A stretch of DNA of 43,778 nt from an uncultured Sphingobium sp. Lineage in GTDB: Bacteria; Pseudomonadota; Alphaproteobacteria; Sphingomonadales; Sphingomonadaceae. The stretch spans positions 1 through 43,778 of the forward strand of contig CAMPHJ010000015.1 of NCBI GenBank assembly GCA_946885845.1, read 5' to 3'. Below are positions 33,642 through 42,200 of this stretch, one piece after another (position 1 is the stretch's first letter; the number at the start of each line of letters is the position of its first letter). The translations under genes and the position numbers were made by a program. The notes under the pieces are model-generated. The model worked only from the letters and a program-made list of their open reading frames with translations. It was not told the origin of the DNA and searched no databases.

Positions 33642-35225
33642 TCAGGTCGTCGGGATGGCGGTGCAATCGCCGCTGGCGGAACCGAAGCTCGCCGTTACGG
33701 AATTGCAGGTCCAACCGGCATACCAGTTGTCGCTGCTATCCTTCACCGCGCCGACATAGTTGGTGGTGTCGAACGCCGCGTCGATCGTCTTGGGATCGGT
33801 CGCCGTAAGGGCGGTTTCGGTCGCGCCGTTGATGAACAGGCTGGTCAGCGACGGATTATAGCTGATCGTGCTGTTGGCACCGGCTTCGAAAATCGACTGG
33901 ACCGCCGTCGCATCCACGCCACGGCTGCCCTTGTAGGGCGTGCCGTTGCACTGCATCGCCACCGAAATATAGCGGGGCTTGCCAGCATCCTGCAGCGCCG
34001 GGTCGGCGTCGCGCACCGTCGTGGTGCTGTCGATACGCAGGCAGCTGTTGGTCGGCGCGACGATCAGGCCGTTGACCAGCGTCAGGTCCGCGCCGCCGCG
34101 CAGCAGCATGGCTGAACCATTGCTGCCCGTCGTCGACCGATGGATGTAGGTGAAATTGGCCATCTTCAGATATTGGCGGGGCAGCGCGTCCTCGCCATTA
34201 TTCGCGGCCGAACCGCCGTTGGAGTCGGTTTCCAGGAAGCCGTCGCCAATGTCGTTGCCGCCGCGCTGGGCGCTGATGACATATTGCACCGTGCCGCGAT
34301 AACCGACGTCGGAATCGAAATTGTCGTCTTCGTTGCCGGTCAGGACCAGTCGGCGGAAATTCGGCGTCCCGCCAAAGGTTTCGATACCATCGTCGGAGCT
34401 GTTGTGGACCTGGATATGGTCGATCTGCGTGCCGCTGCCGACGCCTGACGGGGTCAGGCCCTGCAATTCGCTACCGCCCGACAGGACGAAGCCCGAATAG
34501 CGGATCTGGACATAGCTCATCCGGCCCGAATTGTCGGCGTCGTTGGCGCCGCCATATAGCGCGCCGCTCGCGCCTTCCGTGTCACGCTCGCAGGCGGTCG
34601 TGCCTGCGGCAGCGGCGGGCGCCAGACAGTCGGTGATCTTCGCGCGGCCCAGCAGCACGACGCCGCCCCATTGGCCCGACGACTGATCGGTCGCGGTGCC
34701 CAGCACATTTTCACGGCTGGTAAAGATGATCGGCTGGGAAGCGGTGCCAACGGCGTTGATCTTGTTGCCGCGATTGACCGCCAGGAATGTGTTGCCGGTG
34801 CCAGCGAAGATCACCACGCCCGGATCGATGGTCAGGGTTACGTCGGTGTTGGTGCTTGCTGCGCCCTGATCGGTGCCGACATCGACACGACCCGGCATGG
34901 AATAAAGCACGCCCGCCGTCTTGGGGATCGCCGTCGAGCTGTTGAAGCGCGCGGGGAAGCCGCAATTGCGCCAGCTGCTCGTGCCGTTGGAAATGGTGCC
35001 AAGGTCAGTCAACTGGTCGGCGCCCGCGATGGTCGGACAATCCGCCGCCGGAGTCACGACGCCCGGCGTCGGGGTCGGCGTTCCGGGAGTAGGAGTCGGC
35101 GTGGGTGCCGGGATAACGACCGCGCCTTCGCCCGGCGAAGCGATGTCGTCCGCCCCGCAAGCGCTCAGCGCCGCGCAGGCAACGCCCGCCATCAATATGG
35201 TTTGAATGCGATTAATCTTGGCCAT
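33642..35225 (-). CDS. Large surface lipoprotein, ElpS-like, beta-helix type
   Basis: A 527-residue lipoprotein. The N-terminus MAKINRIQTILMAGVACAALSAC holds a lipobox LSAC, so Cys is acylated after cleavage. A Pro/Thr/Gly linker follows (APTPTPTPGTPTPTPG), then about 450 residues rich in Gly, Asn, Thr and Asp with regular short beta segments, as in right-handed parallel beta-helices (GQWGGVVLLGRAKI, IDHIQVHNSSDDGIETFGG, the C-terminal DSSDNWYAGWTC). It resembles, from memory, the Caulobacter lipoprotein ElpS, made under phosphate starvation and released by T2SS activity. ATG 35225 follows GGAGA. The PhoB-box array lies about 130 bases upstream. The beta-helix call is by pattern, not by search. 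Confidence 0.8.
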   Translation of the reverse strand: MAKINRIQTILMAGVACAALSACGADDIASPGEGAVVIPAPTPTPTPGTPTPTPGVVTPAADCPTIAGADQLTDLGTISNGTSSWRNCGFPARFNSSTAIPKTAGVLYSMPGRVDVGTDQGAASTNTDVTLTIDPGVVIFAGTGNTFLAVNRGNKINAVGTASQPIIFTSRENVLGTATDQSSGQWGGVVLLGRAKITDCLAPAAAAGTTACERDTEGASGALYGGANDADNSGRMSYVQIRYSGFVLSGGSELQGLTPSGVGSGTQIDHIQVHNSSDDGIETFGGTPNFRRLVLTGNEDDNFDSDVGYRGTVQYVISAQRGGNDIGDGFLETDSNGGSAANNGEDALPRQYLKMANFTYIHRSTTGSNGSAMLLRGGADLTLVNGLIVAPTNSCLRIDSTTTVRDADPALQDAGKPRYISVAMQCNGTPYKGSRGVDATAVQSIFEAGANSTISYNPSLTSLFINGATETALTATDPKTIDAAFDTTNYVGAVKDSSDNWYAGWTCNSVTASFGSASGDCTAIPTT

Positions 35226-35357
35226 GTCGTCTCCGCTCCGGAATTTTCCGGCTGTTGTTGGAACGCGGAGCGAAGGGGATCTCGAATCGGACAACGCCCC
35301 CTGTCGCCCTCCGGTGCAGCAGCTAGGCGCGGCAGATGACAGGGACGTTTTGCTTCC

Positions 35358-35386
35358 GTGACGGATTGGCGACGGTAAAATGACAG
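35358..35386 (-). promoter_or_regulatory. PhoB-box array upstream of the lipoprotein gene
   Basis: On the minus strand three units are spaced exactly 11 bases apart: CTGTCAT (35380-35386), CCGTCGC (35369-35375) and CCGTCAC (35358-35364). All keep the GTC core, and a weaker fourth GTC unit lies at 35391-35397. The best unit is perfect CTGTCAT. The array points to the lipoprotein gene at 35225, and therefore probably to the TonB receptor too. Confidence 0.72.
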
Positions 35387-35429
35387 TTCGAAGACTATTT
35401 TGTCAGTTCGATGAATCAGGGGCTGGCAT

Positions 35430-35461
35430 GGAAAAGGGCGCCGTCCACCGGACGACGCCCC
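35430..35461 (-). terminator. Terminator after the TPR gene
   Basis: Minus-strand stem GGGCGTCGTCC / GGACGGCGCCC (11 bp with one wobble), three-base loop, followed by TTTTCC. It ends 25 bases after the TPR stop and isolates that gene from the PhoB-box promoter downstream. Confidence 0.78.
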
Positions 35462-35485
35462 CAAAAGCAATTTACGATAGCAGGA

Positions 35486-35869
35486 TCAACGCATCGCGTA
35501 GCTGGTCTCCAACCGCCCCATGGCGACACGGGCGATGTCACGCGAAGACGATTCCTGGCCGTTGGCGAGCGTCAGCGTCATTTCAGGCGCAAATCGCGCG
35601 GAACGATATGCCTTGTGAGCGTCCTGCATACGGCCCAGGCCCGCATAGGCATTCCCCAGATTGATCAACCGGGCCGGATCATTCGCCTCATCCGGTCGCG
35701 GAGCCGCAAGACGGCGCGCCGCATTTTCATAGTCGCGGGACATCAGCGATGCTGCGGCCAGCCCGCCGTCGGGAACGCCAACCACCACGACTTCGTCAGC
35801 TTCGGCCCAGGCCGCCACCGGAGCCATGGATGCGACCGCAACCCCCAAAACCGCCACCAGCTTGATCAT
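35486..35869 (-). CDS. Small periplasmic TPR protein
   Basis: A 127-residue protein with a signal peptide (about 1-23, ends AWA) and one or two tetratricopeptide-like helical pairs: SLMSRDYENAARRLAAP and ARLINLGNAYAGLGRMQDAHKAYRSA. After the signal it begins EADEVVVVG, a TonB-box-like string, which is unusual for a TPR protein. ATG 35869 has GGAGAG upstream. It lies upstream of the lipoprotein and receptor genes and is likely a partner of one of them, but its promoter region shows only single TGTCA motifs, not the 11-base array. Role unknown. Confidence 0.8.
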   Translation of the reverse strand: MIKLVAVLGVAVASMAPVAAWAEADEVVVVGVPDGGLAAASLMSRDYENAARRLAAPRPDEANDPARLINLGNAYAGLGRMQDAHKAYRSARFAPEMTLTLANGQESSSRDIARVAMGRLETSYAMR

Positions 35870-36126
35870 AGCATCTCTCCTGACAAAACTTTCTAATATA
35901 GTCAGGATTATTTCACTTCGGTGACAAGGGAGCAAGTCGCTACAGAGTGTCACAAAAGCATTTTCTTTTGTGTTATTCCAATGTCTTATGACTTTTTCTT
36001 CAAACTGTCATAAAAGTGCAATCGAACTGAAAAATCTTTTCCTCGCCGAGTCGCTCGGCAAATGTCCTGGCACCGGCACCCTGCGTCGCGGCCTTGGCCG
36101 GAGCCTAGCCTGACTTGCTGATCTGA

Positions 36127-36167
36127 AAGGAAAAGGTCCGGAGGGTTCTGTTGCCCGGCCCCTCCGG
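36127..36167 (-). terminator. Terminator of the ssrA transcript
   Basis: Minus-strand stem CCGGAGGG (36160-36167) with CCCTCCGG (36138-36145) across a 14-base loop, followed by ACCTTTTCCTTT (36126-36137). It lies about 80 bases after the tmRNA tag stop codon and matches the expected end of the coding piece. Confidence 0.75.
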
Positions 36168-36480
36168 CAGCCGCTGAATTCCCTTCTGTTGCCCGGTGGG
36201 TTCAACCGCGTTCTATTTGGGTAATGTCAGGCCGTGAGGCCATCAATTACGCAGCAAGAGCAAGAGCCTCGTTATCGTTGGCACTTACGTGTTTTGAACA
36301 TTTTTACGGCTTACTCAGGCCGGGTGAAGACATCGCCTTTCAACACACGTCGATCCTAGTTCGGCCCCGTCAATCACCCCGCGGACGCGGGACAAATGGT
36401 GGAGCCGCCGGGTACTGCCCCCGGGTCCGCTGCGCCTATTGCACGACACGATTTATCACCATAGCCGGGCGAACCCGGCA
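36168..36480 (-). ncRNA. ssrA: tmRNA, circularly permuted two-piece form
   Basis: Minus-strand transfer-messenger RNA of the alphaproteobacterial permuted type, which rescues stalled ribosomes. The acceptor piece comes first (about 36480 down to 36398). It ends in T stem CCGGG / CCCGG around loop GGCAGTA (no TTC), then CGGCTCC-A-CCA. A 28-base spacer (36370-36397) is removed. The coding piece starts at 36369 with GGGGCCG, which pairs with CGGCTCC (7 bp, one wobble), then AACTAGGATCGACGTGT. The tag frame at 36247-36282 (minus strand) reads A N D N E A L A L A A stop. Outer ends are approximate: the 5' end is set from the promoter, the 3' end just before the terminator. Confidence 0.93.
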
Positions 36481-36486
36481 CCTCGC

Positions 36487-36515
36487 GATATGGGACAATC
36501 AGCGGGCTTTTTCAA
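36487..36515 (-). promoter_or_regulatory. Promoter of ssrA
   Basis: Minus-strand -35 TTGAAA (36510-36515), a 17-base spacer and -10-like CATATC (36487-36492), placing the start near 36480. It lies just after the hemerythrin stop at 36525. Confidence 0.6.
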
Positions 36516-36524
36516 CCTCTGTGG

Positions 36525-37037
36525 TCACGCTGCGATCAAATGGACGGCCCTTGGCTCCGCGATGGGCAATCCGCCCGCCTTCGCCTGAGCCATCAACTCC
36601 TCTTTCCGCGCCATCATCCGGTCGCGCAGTTCGACCAGATCGACATCCGCCTTGCGGCATTGGGCGAACATGCCATCGGATTGCCGCTCCTCCTCCTTGA
36701 CATGATGCTTGATCTCCTCCGACAGCACCTTGACTTTGGCGTCGTAGAAATCATCGTCGGGCGACCCGGCCTCGATATCGTTGATCAGCACCTTGGCCCC
36801 GTCATGCTCGACATAGGCCTCGTCCAGCGTGTCATCCTCTATCCTGCCGCGGAATGCGGGATAAAAGATTTCCTCTTCGATCATGGTGTGGATCTTCAAT
36901 TCCGTGCAGATCTGCCGGGCGATATCCTGCTTGCGCCCGCTGCTTCTGGCCTTCTCAAACTGTTCGAACAGGTCCTCGACCTTGCGGTGGTCAGCCTTCA
37001 ACAGAGCGATCGCATCGGTAAATTCGGCCTTGGCCAT
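36525..37037 (-). CDS. Hemerythrin HHE-domain protein
   Basis: A 170-residue helical protein with the HHE ligand set of a non-haem di-iron site: LLKADHRKVEDLFEQF (His near 16), LKIHTMIEEEIFYPAF (His-X3-Glu near 51), YVEHDGAK (near 76) and EIKHHVKEEE (near 110). Such proteins sense or buffer oxygen, iron or nitric oxide in the cytoplasm. ATG 37037 has GAGGAGG seven bases upstream. The gene lies on the same strand as the DUF6766 gene, 90 bases after it. Confidence 0.92.
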   Translation of the reverse strand: MAKAEFTDAIALLKADHRKVEDLFEQFEKARSSGRKQDIARQICTELKIHTMIEEEIFYPAFRGRIEDDTLDEAYVEHDGAKVLINDIEAGSPDDDFYDAKVKVLSEEIKHHVKEEERQSDGMFAQCRKADVDLVELRDRMMARKEELMAQAKAGGLPIAEPRAVHLIAA

Positions 37038-37127
37038 GTCATGTCCTCCTCGTGAACAATCTGGGCATGAAGCGGCTGAAACGGGACGGGGTTCCATTCG
37101 CTCGCAACCGCCATTTCACTTTCGCTC

Positions 37128-37529
37128 TCATTCATGTCCCAGGTCATGGCCATGCGGCTTGGCATGTCCCCCGGTGCGCAGATAACGCCGGTCGATTTCC
37201 TCGATCAGGCCTTCGGCATCCCTGCCTCCGGTGATCTTCAACAGTTCATCGACCTTGGCCTCCAGCCTGTCGTCATTCTCCTTCGATGCGGGGGACCCTA
37301 CGTACAGAAAATAGGCCAGCCCAACGACCTGCCAAATCAGTTGCAGGAATTCCGACTGCCAGTTTTCAAAAGTATCGCGCCCCATCTCTATGGCATAGGC
37401 GGCCAGTTCCGGCGCCTGATGGTGGGATTGAGCCTCATCCACATAGGCCCACCAGCCGAACAACCAGTGCAGCGCGATCGACACAAGAAAGAACAGGGCC
37501 GTTATCCAGCCATATGCATAGCGTTTCAT
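37128..37529 (-). CDS. DUF6766-family membrane protein
   Basis: A 133-residue protein with two membrane helices: [22 protein letters not shown] (first, shown in part) and [17 protein letters not shown]. The family hallmark [12 protein letters not shown] is followed by [19 protein letters not shown] and a His/Gly-rich tail ([12 protein letters not shown]). The function of this family is unknown; it is often found near stress genes. ATG 37529 follows GGAAGGA. Assigned from memory of the signature. Confidence 0.75.
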   Translation of the reverse strand: MKRYAYGWITALFFLVSIALHWLFGWWAYVDEAQSHHQAPELAAYAIEMGRDTFENWQSEFLQLIWQVVGLAYFLYVGSPASKENDDRLEAKVDELLKITGGRDAEGLIEEIDRRYLRTGGHAKPHGHDLGHE

Positions 37530-37642
37530 GCCATCCTTCCTCTCGGTTATTTCGGATGGCGAACGCACGGACTGCTCGCAGGTTCACGGGGCCGCCGATT
37601 CCGATTGGCCCGGCGCGCCTGGCGCATTATAGCCCTGGTCCC

Positions 37643-38233
37643 ATGATCCTCGTCATCGACAATTATGACAGCTTCACCTGGAACCTGGTCCATTATCTGA
37701 TGGAGCTGGGGGCAGAGGTCGAAGTCGTGCGCAACGACGCCATCTCCACGGGCCAGGCGCTATCCAGCGGCGCCAGCGCCTTCCTCCTGTCACCTGGTCC
37801 CTGCACGCCTAATGAGGCCGGGGTCAGCCTGGACCTCGTCGCCGCCTGCGCCGACGCTGGCGCGCCGTTGCTGGGCGTGTGCCTGGGCCATCAGGCTATC
37901 GGCCAGCATTTCGGCGGCCATGTCGTACGCGGCGGGCTGATGCATGGAAAGACATCGCCGGTGACCCATGACGGGACTGGCCTGTTCGAAGGACTGCCGT
38001 CCCCTTTCACCGCGACCCGCTATCACTCGCTGATCGTGGAGGACATCCCGGAATGCCTTGTCGTCAATGCGACCAGCGACGACGGGTCGGTCATGGGCTT
38101 CCGTCACGAAAGCCTGCCGATCCACTCGGTCCAGTTCCACCCCGAAAGCATAGCGACGGAATATGGCCACGAAATGCTGGCAAACTTCCTGCGCATAGCG
38201 GGCCTCCCGGTCCGGGGACCCGTCCCGGCCTGA
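37643..38233 (+). CDS. trpG: Anthranilate/aminodeoxychorismate synthase, glutamine amidotransferase subunit
   Basis: A 196-residue class I amidotransferase that supplies ammonia from glutamine to TrpE (or PabB). It begins [19 protein letters not shown]. The nucleophile Cys sits in [15 protein letters not shown] (near residue 79), and the His-Glu pair in [14 protein letters not shown] (near residue 168). ATG 37643 gives the standard length. No trpE is in the window; it must be elsewhere. About 180 bases separate it from trpD, a gap in which I see no clear feature. The order trpG-trpD-trpC-moaC-moeA-lexA is conserved in many alphaproteobacteria. Confidence 0.95.
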   Translation: MILVIDNYDSFTWNLVHYLMELGAEVEVVRNDAISTGQALSSGASAFLLSPGPCTPNEAGVSLDLVAACADAGAPLLGVCLGHQAIGQHFGGHVVRGGLMHGKTSPVTHDGTGLFEGLPSPFTATRYHSLIVEDIPECLVVNATSDDGSVMGFRHESLPIHSVQFHPESIATEYGHEMLANFLRIAGLPVRGPVPA

Positions 38234-38413
38234 CCTCCCCTCCCTCACCCAGACATTCCCACAATATTATGACTCCTTCGCGGGATTCCTTCTAATGACG
38301 CCAAAATCCGTCCAAAAAAATCCCCATTTTCCCTAACAATCCGATCTCGCCCGACAATAGTTTCCCTGTCCCACTCTCGACTCCAGCGCAGCAGCATGAT
38401 TAAGGCAAAGGCG

Positions 38414-39406
38414 ATGATCAGCCTGCCCGATCCCGCAGCGCCGCTAAGCGCCGATGATGCCGCCCTCGCCTTCGACCTGCTGTTCGACGGCGACCTTCCC
38501 GAAACGAAGATCGCGGACTTCCTCATCACCATGGCAAGGCGCGGCGAAACCGCTGTGGAAATCGCCGCAGCCGCGCGAGCGATGCGAGCACGCATGATTT
38601 CCGTCAACGCTCCGCACGGCGCAATCGACGTGTGCGGCACTGGGGGCGATGGTCATCATACGCTGAACGTATCTACAGCGGTCAGCCTGGTGGTGGCGGC
38701 CGCTGGTGTTCCAGTCGCCAAGCATGGCAATCGCGCCGCTTCGTCCAAAGCTGGCGCAGCCGATACGCTGGAGGCGCTTGGCCTTGACCTCGACCGAGCG
38801 GCACAAACTGCCGAAGCGACCTTGGCTGACCTTGGCATCTGCTTCCTCTTTGCGCAAAATTATCACCCCGCGCTCAAACGCCTTGCCCCCATCCGCAGGG
38901 CGATAGGCGAACGCACCATCTTCAATTTGATGGGGCCACTCGCCAATCCCGCCCGCGTGCGCCGCCAGTTGGTGGGCATCGCTCGGCCAGCCTATGTCCC
39001 GATCTATGCCGCAGCACTGGCGGAACTGGGCGTTGATCGCGCGTTGGTCATTTCCGGCGACGAAGGCCTTGATGAACTGTCATTGGCAGGGGGCAACGAC
39101 ATGGCGGAGGTGAAGGGCCATAGCCTGGTCGCGATGCACCGCATTACCGCTGCCGAACTTGGCCTTTCGACCCATCCGGTCGATGCAATCAGGGGTGGCG
39201 GCCCGGTCCATAACGCTTCGGCGCTCCGCGCTCTGCTACAGGGCGAGCCCGGTCCCTACCGCGATGCCGTGCTGTTGAACGCCGCCGCCGCCCTGATGGT
39301 CGCCGACGCAGTGACGAACCTTCGCGAAGGCGTGGAAGAAGCAGCTGAAACGATCGATCGAGGGCTTGCGAACGCCCTGCTCCAATGCTGGATTGCTTAT
39401 AAATGA
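38414..39406 (+). CDS. trpD: Anthranilate phosphoribosyltransferase
   Basis: A 330-residue enzyme that joins anthranilate and phosphoribosyl pyrophosphate in tryptophan synthesis. The PRPP loop [15 protein letters not shown] is near residue 75. [21 protein letters not shown] follows near residue 105, then [19 protein letters not shown] and [20 protein letters not shown] prefer ATG 38414, with AAGGC upstream; ATG 38396 would add six residues. It overlaps trpC by ATGA. Length fits the family (about 330-345). Confidence 0.95.
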   Translation: MISLPDPAAPLSADDAALAFDLLFDGDLPETKIADFLITMARRGETAVEIAAAARAMRARMISVNAPHGAIDVCGTGGDGHHTLNVSTAVSLVVAAAGVPVAKHGNRAASSKAGAADTLEALGLDLDRAAQTAEATLADLGICFLFAQNYHPALKRLAPIRRAIGERTIFNLMGPLANPARVRRQLVGIARPAYVPIYAAALAELGVDRALVISGDEGLDELSLAGGNDMAEVKGHSLVAMHRITAAELGLSTHPVDAIRGGGPVHNASALRALLQGEPGPYRDAVLLNAAAALMVADAVTNLREGVEEAAETIDRGLANALLQCWIAYK

Positions 39407-40194
39407 CGAACAAGCTGATCGAAATCTGTGGCACGAAACGAGAAGAAGTCGCTCGCCGGAAAGCCGTGACGACCGTTGCGGACCTGCAATCCCGCGCCAC
39501 TGAACAAACCCCGCCACGCGGCTTCAGGATAGCGTTGGACACGGCTGCACGCACCGGTTTTGGTCTTATCGCTGAGGTCAAGAAAGCAAGTCCTTCCAAG
39601 GGACTCATCCGTCCCGATTTCGATCCGCCAGCCCACGCCCGGTCCTATGCCGCAGCTGGCGCTGCTTGTCTCTCAGTCCTTACGGACGAGCTCTATTTTC
39701 AAGGGCATGACGACTATTTGATCGCGGCCCGTTCAGCCTGCACCTTGCCCGTTTTGCGCAAGGATTTCCTGGTCGATCCCTGGCAGGTACTTGAAAGCCG
39801 TTCGCTGGGCGCGGATGCTATCCTCATCATCGTGGCGGCGCTCGACGATGTGCAGATGGCGGAAATTGAGGACGCTGCGCTGGGCCTGGGTATGGACGCC
39901 CTGATCGAAGTTCACGACGTCCATGAACTCGAGCGCGCGATGAAGCTGCGGTCTCGCCTTATCGGTGTCAACAACCGTGATCTGCGTGACTTCAGCGTTG
40001 ATTTCGCCCGAACTTACGAATTGGTCGGCCAAGCCCCCCAAGGCTGCACATTCGTCGCGGAAAGCGGCCTTGGTAGTCACGCGGACCTGATCGCCATGTC
40101 AGACCACGGCGTGCGGTGCTTCCTCGTCGGCGAATCGTTGATGCGTCAGGCGGATGTCGAGGGGGCAACGCGCGCGCTGCTCACCGGCGCATGA
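39403..40194 (+). CDS. trpC: Indole-3-glycerol-phosphate synthase
   Basis: A 263-residue TIM barrel that converts CdRP to indole-3-glycerol phosphate. Family motifs: [22 protein letters not shown] (in part, near residue 50), [14 protein letters not shown] (near 92), [15 protein letters not shown] (near 117, catalytic Lys), [15 protein letters not shown] (near 185) and [11 protein letters not shown] (near 218). It is coupled to trpD and moaC by ATGA overlaps. There is no fused TrpF domain, as is normal for this group. Confidence 0.96.
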   Translation: MTNKLIEICGTKREEVARRKAVTTVADLQSRATEQTPPRGFRIALDTAARTGFGLIAEVKKASPSKGLIRPDFDPPAHARSYAAAGAACLSVLTDELYFQGHDDYLIAARSACTLPVLRKDFLVDPWQVLESRSLGADAILIIVAALDDVQMAEIEDAALGLGMDALIEVHDVHELERAMKLRSRLIGVNNRDLRDFSVDFARTYELVGQAPQGCTFVAESGLGSHADLIAMSDHGVRCFLVGESLMRQADVEGATRALLTGA

Positions 40195-40661
40195 ATGGTC
40201 TCACCCATTTGGGAGATGACGGATCAGCGCGGATGGTCGATGTCTCGGCCAAGGCGGTGACGTCTCGTGAGGCAATGGCTACGGGGCACATCGCGATGAG
40301 CGAAGAAGCAGCGAGTGCGATCGCTCAAGGCCTGGTCAAAAAGGGTGACGTACTCGCCGTGGCGCGGGTGGCGGGCATCATGGCGGCAAAGCGTACGGCT
40401 GAACTCATTCCGCTCTGCCATCCTATCGCGCTAACATCGGTGACCGTCGATTTTGCCCTTGAGACATTAGGTGTCACCGTAAAGGCGACGGCGAAGACCG
40501 CCGGTCAAACAGGTGTTGAGATGGAGGCGCTGACCGCCGCATCGACTGCGCTATTGACAATTTACGACATGGCCAAGGCGATCGACAAGGCAATGGTCAT
40601 AAACGGGGTTCGCCTTCTGACCAAGACCGGCGGCAAGTCCGGCGACTGGCACGCCCTTTGA
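40191..40661 (+). CDS. moaC: Cyclic pyranopterin monophosphate synthase
   Basis: A 156-residue enzyme of molybdenum-cofactor synthesis that makes cyclic pyranopterin monophosphate from the MoaA product. It contains [14 protein letters not shown] near the N-terminus, the active-site region [18 protein letters not shown] (near residue 65), and [20 protein letters not shown] (near 107) with KAIDKAMVI and the terminal [15 protein letters not shown] 40191 overlaps the trpC stop. Moco genes in a trp operon are a recurrent alphaproteobacterial arrangement. Confidence 0.96.
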   Translation: MNGLTHLGDDGSARMVDVSAKAVTSREAMATGHIAMSEEAASAIAQGLVKKGDVLAVARVAGIMAAKRTAELIPLCHPIALTSVTVDFALETLGVTVKATAKTAGQTGVEMEALTAASTALLTIYDMAKAIDKAMVINGVRLLTKTGGKSGDWHAL

Positions 40662-41836
40662 GCCTGCTACCAGTCGCGGAGGCACAGGCCCGGCTGCTGG
40701 CTCTGGCCACTCGGCGGCCCGCCGAACAATTGCCCATATCCCATTGTGCCGGTCGCTGGCTTGCAGACGATATCATGGCGTTGCGCAGCCAGCCCTGGGC
40801 AGATCTTTCGGCAATGGACGGCTACGCCATCCGCGCAGGGGAATGGCCCGGACCGTGGCCCATAACGGCGGAAAGCATGGCTGGCGGTGTTGCCCCCCCT
40901 CCCCTTATGCCCGGCGAAAGTTGCCGCATCTTTACCGGCGCCCCGCTGCCACTCGGCGCGGACACGGTACTTATTCAAGAGGATGCAGCCGTCCTCAATG
41001 ATGTGCTGCGTCCCAGAGGGCCAAAACCCATCATGGGTCGCAACGTGCGAATGGCGGGGTCGGACTTTCACGTGGGGCAGCGCCTACTGGTCGCGGGAAC
41101 GGCTTTGGGTCCCGCACAGATTGCGCTCGCCGTGCTCGGGGGCCATGGCGCGCTTCCGGTCGGCGGCCGCCTGCGGATAGCATTGATCTCCACGGGAAAT
41201 GAGTTGGTTGCCCCCGGTGAGCCAGCGCCGCCCGGTGCCTTGCCTTCGTCAAACGCCCCGATGATCGCTGCGCAGCTCAACAGCTTGCCATGCGACGTGA
41301 TGGACATGGGAATCGTGCCCGATACTCTCGACGCGATGACCAAAGCCCTGGAACGCTGCGCCGGGGCCGACATTATCGTTTCGACCGGCGGCGCGTCCGT
41401 GGGCGATCACGACTTTGTGCGACCGGCATTCACCCGTGCTGGCGGCAACTTGGAGTTTTGGAAAATCCGCATGCGTCCTGGCAAGCCTATGATGGCAGGC
41501 ACATTAGGGAGCGCAGTATTTCTAGGGTTACCAGGAAATCCGGTTTCGGCGTTTGTCACGGCGCTCTTGTTCCTGTCCCCGCTGGTCCGACATATGGCAG
41601 GAGCGTCTGATCCATTTCCTCGAACATCCACGGCGCCACTCGCTACGCCGCTTCCTGCAACGGGACAACGCGATGAGTATTTGCGCGCCTATCGCGATGC
41701 TGCGGGGGTGACGTGCGTTTCTTCACAAGACAGCGCGGCGGCCTCCTCGCTTGCCCAAGCCGATTGCCTGATTTTGCGCGCTGCTGCATCAGCGCCTGCA
41801 ATAGCAGGTGAGCAGGTAGTAATCCTTCCATTATGA
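40658..41836 (+). CDS. moeA: Molybdopterin molybdotransferase
   Basis: A 392-residue enzyme that inserts molybdate into adenylylated molybdopterin. Motifs: [14 protein letters not shown] (near residue 50), [18 protein letters not shown] (near 90), [18 protein letters not shown] (near 175), [20 protein letters not shown] (near 240), RPGKPMMAG (near 272) and [17 protein letters not shown] (near 287). TTG 40658 overlaps the moaC stop as TTGA. A later ATG inside AMDGYAI would remove a conserved N-terminal domain, so TTG is preferred. Confidence 0.95.
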   Translation: MSLLPVAEAQARLLALATRRPAEQLPISHCAGRWLADDIMALRSQPWADLSAMDGYAIRAGEWPGPWPITAESMAGGVAPPPLMPGESCRIFTGAPLPLGADTVLIQEDAAVLNDVLRPRGPKPIMGRNVRMAGSDFHVGQRLLVAGTALGPAQIALAVLGGHGALPVGGRLRIALISTGNELVAPGEPAPPGALPSSNAPMIAAQLNSLPCDVMDMGIVPDTLDAMTKALERCAGADIIVSTGGASVGDHDFVRPAFTRAGGNLEFWKIRMRPGKPMMAGTLGSAVFLGLPGNPVSAFVTALLFLSPLVRHMAGASDPFPRTSTAPLATPLPATGQRDEYLRAYRDAAGVTCVSSQDSAAASSLAQADCLILRAAASAPAIAGEQVVILPL

Positions 41837-41844
41837 TGGAAGAA

Positions 41845-41863
41845 GGGGCCGCAGCGCGGCCCC
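41845..41863. terminator. Bidirectional hairpin between moeA and a small minus-strand gene
   Basis: Stem GGGGCCGC / GCGGCCCC (8 bp, perfect) with a three-base loop, nine bases after the moeA stop. It lies between convergent moeA and the small gene ending at 41888. T-tracts on either side are weak, so termination may be only partial. Confidence 0.6.
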
Positions 41864-41887
41864 TCCATTAGACGATCATCAGACGAC

Positions 41888-42046
41888 CTAGCGCTGTTGC
41901 TTGTCCTGGCCGCTCTTATTCTTTCCGCGGTCTTGGCCCATCTGGCCTTGCCGGTTTTCCTGCTGGTGTTGACGCCCGCCCTCGCTGGAGCGGTCCCCAC
42001 CCTGCTGGCGGCGCTGGTCGCTACCCTGTTTATCTTGGTTCGCCAT
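41888..42046 (-). CDS. 52-residue hydrophilic disordered protein
   Basis: ATG 42046 with AGGAGAGAG directly upstream. The product is 52 residues composed of Gln, Gly, Arg, Asp, Lys, Ser and Asn with almost no hydrophobic residue (examples: ANQDKQGSDQRRQQGGDRSS and DRGKNKSGQDKQQR). It should be intrinsically disordered, like KGG-type or hydrophilin stress proteins, though I cannot name a family. The frame is clean, it has a good ribosome-binding site and a hairpin after its stop, and it is divergent from lexA. The opposite strand reads as a Leu/Ala/Val-rich frame, which is the complement artefact. Confidence 0.65.
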   Translation of the reverse strand: MANQDKQGSDQRRQQGGDRSSEGGRQHQQENRQGQMGQDRGKNKSGQDKQQR

Positions 42047-42139
42047 TCTCTCTCTCCTATTTCACGCCTTGGGAAAGGCAGTCATGAAACGGCTACAACA
42101 TCGCTACGTTCCCATCGTTACGCTTAACGCTCGGCCCGC

Positions 42140-42182
42140 TTGACTTGGCTCCTTACGTTTCCTATGCGTTCCCCATCCGTTC
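42140..42182 (+). promoter_or_regulatory. lexA promoter with LexA box
   Basis: A -35 TTGACT (42140-42145), 17-base spacer and -10 TATGCG (42163-42168) precede lexA. A LexA box of the alphaproteobacterial type, GTTC-CCCATCC-GTTC, lies at 42168-42182, overlapping the -10 end. A degenerate upstream unit GTTT (42157-42160) keeps the same 11-base step. The site implies autoregulation by LexA, and the 52-residue gene on the other side may share it. Confidence 0.8.
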
Positions 42183-42200
42183 CATAGAGGGTAAGCAGGC

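Noticed and set aside
35870..36020. TGTCA motifs upstream of the TPR gene as a third PhoB-box array
   Set aside because: Single GTGTCAC and CTGTCAT copies occur but no second unit at 11 bases, and their orientation is opposite to the TPR gene.
36026..36059. Hairpin GCCGAG-TCG-CTCGGC as a further terminator or RNA
   Set aside because: The T-rich stretch is about ten bases from the stem and no gene ends just before it on the minus strand; it could be a backup ssrA terminator but evidence is thin.
36224..36700. A 158-codon plus-strand frame over the ssrA region
   Set aside because: It covers the tmRNA and the 3' end of the hemerythrin gene; the RNA structure and tag explain the sequence, and the frame has no protein character.
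38234..38413. A trp leader or attenuator between trpG and trpD
   Set aside because: No run of Trp codons, no tandem alternative hairpins and no clear promoter; the stretch shows nothing I can support.
41897..42127. A 76-codon Leu/Val/Ala-rich plus-strand frame resembling a membrane peptide
   Set aside because: It is the complement of the polar 52-residue minus-strand gene, which has a clear ribosome-binding site; this frame has none.
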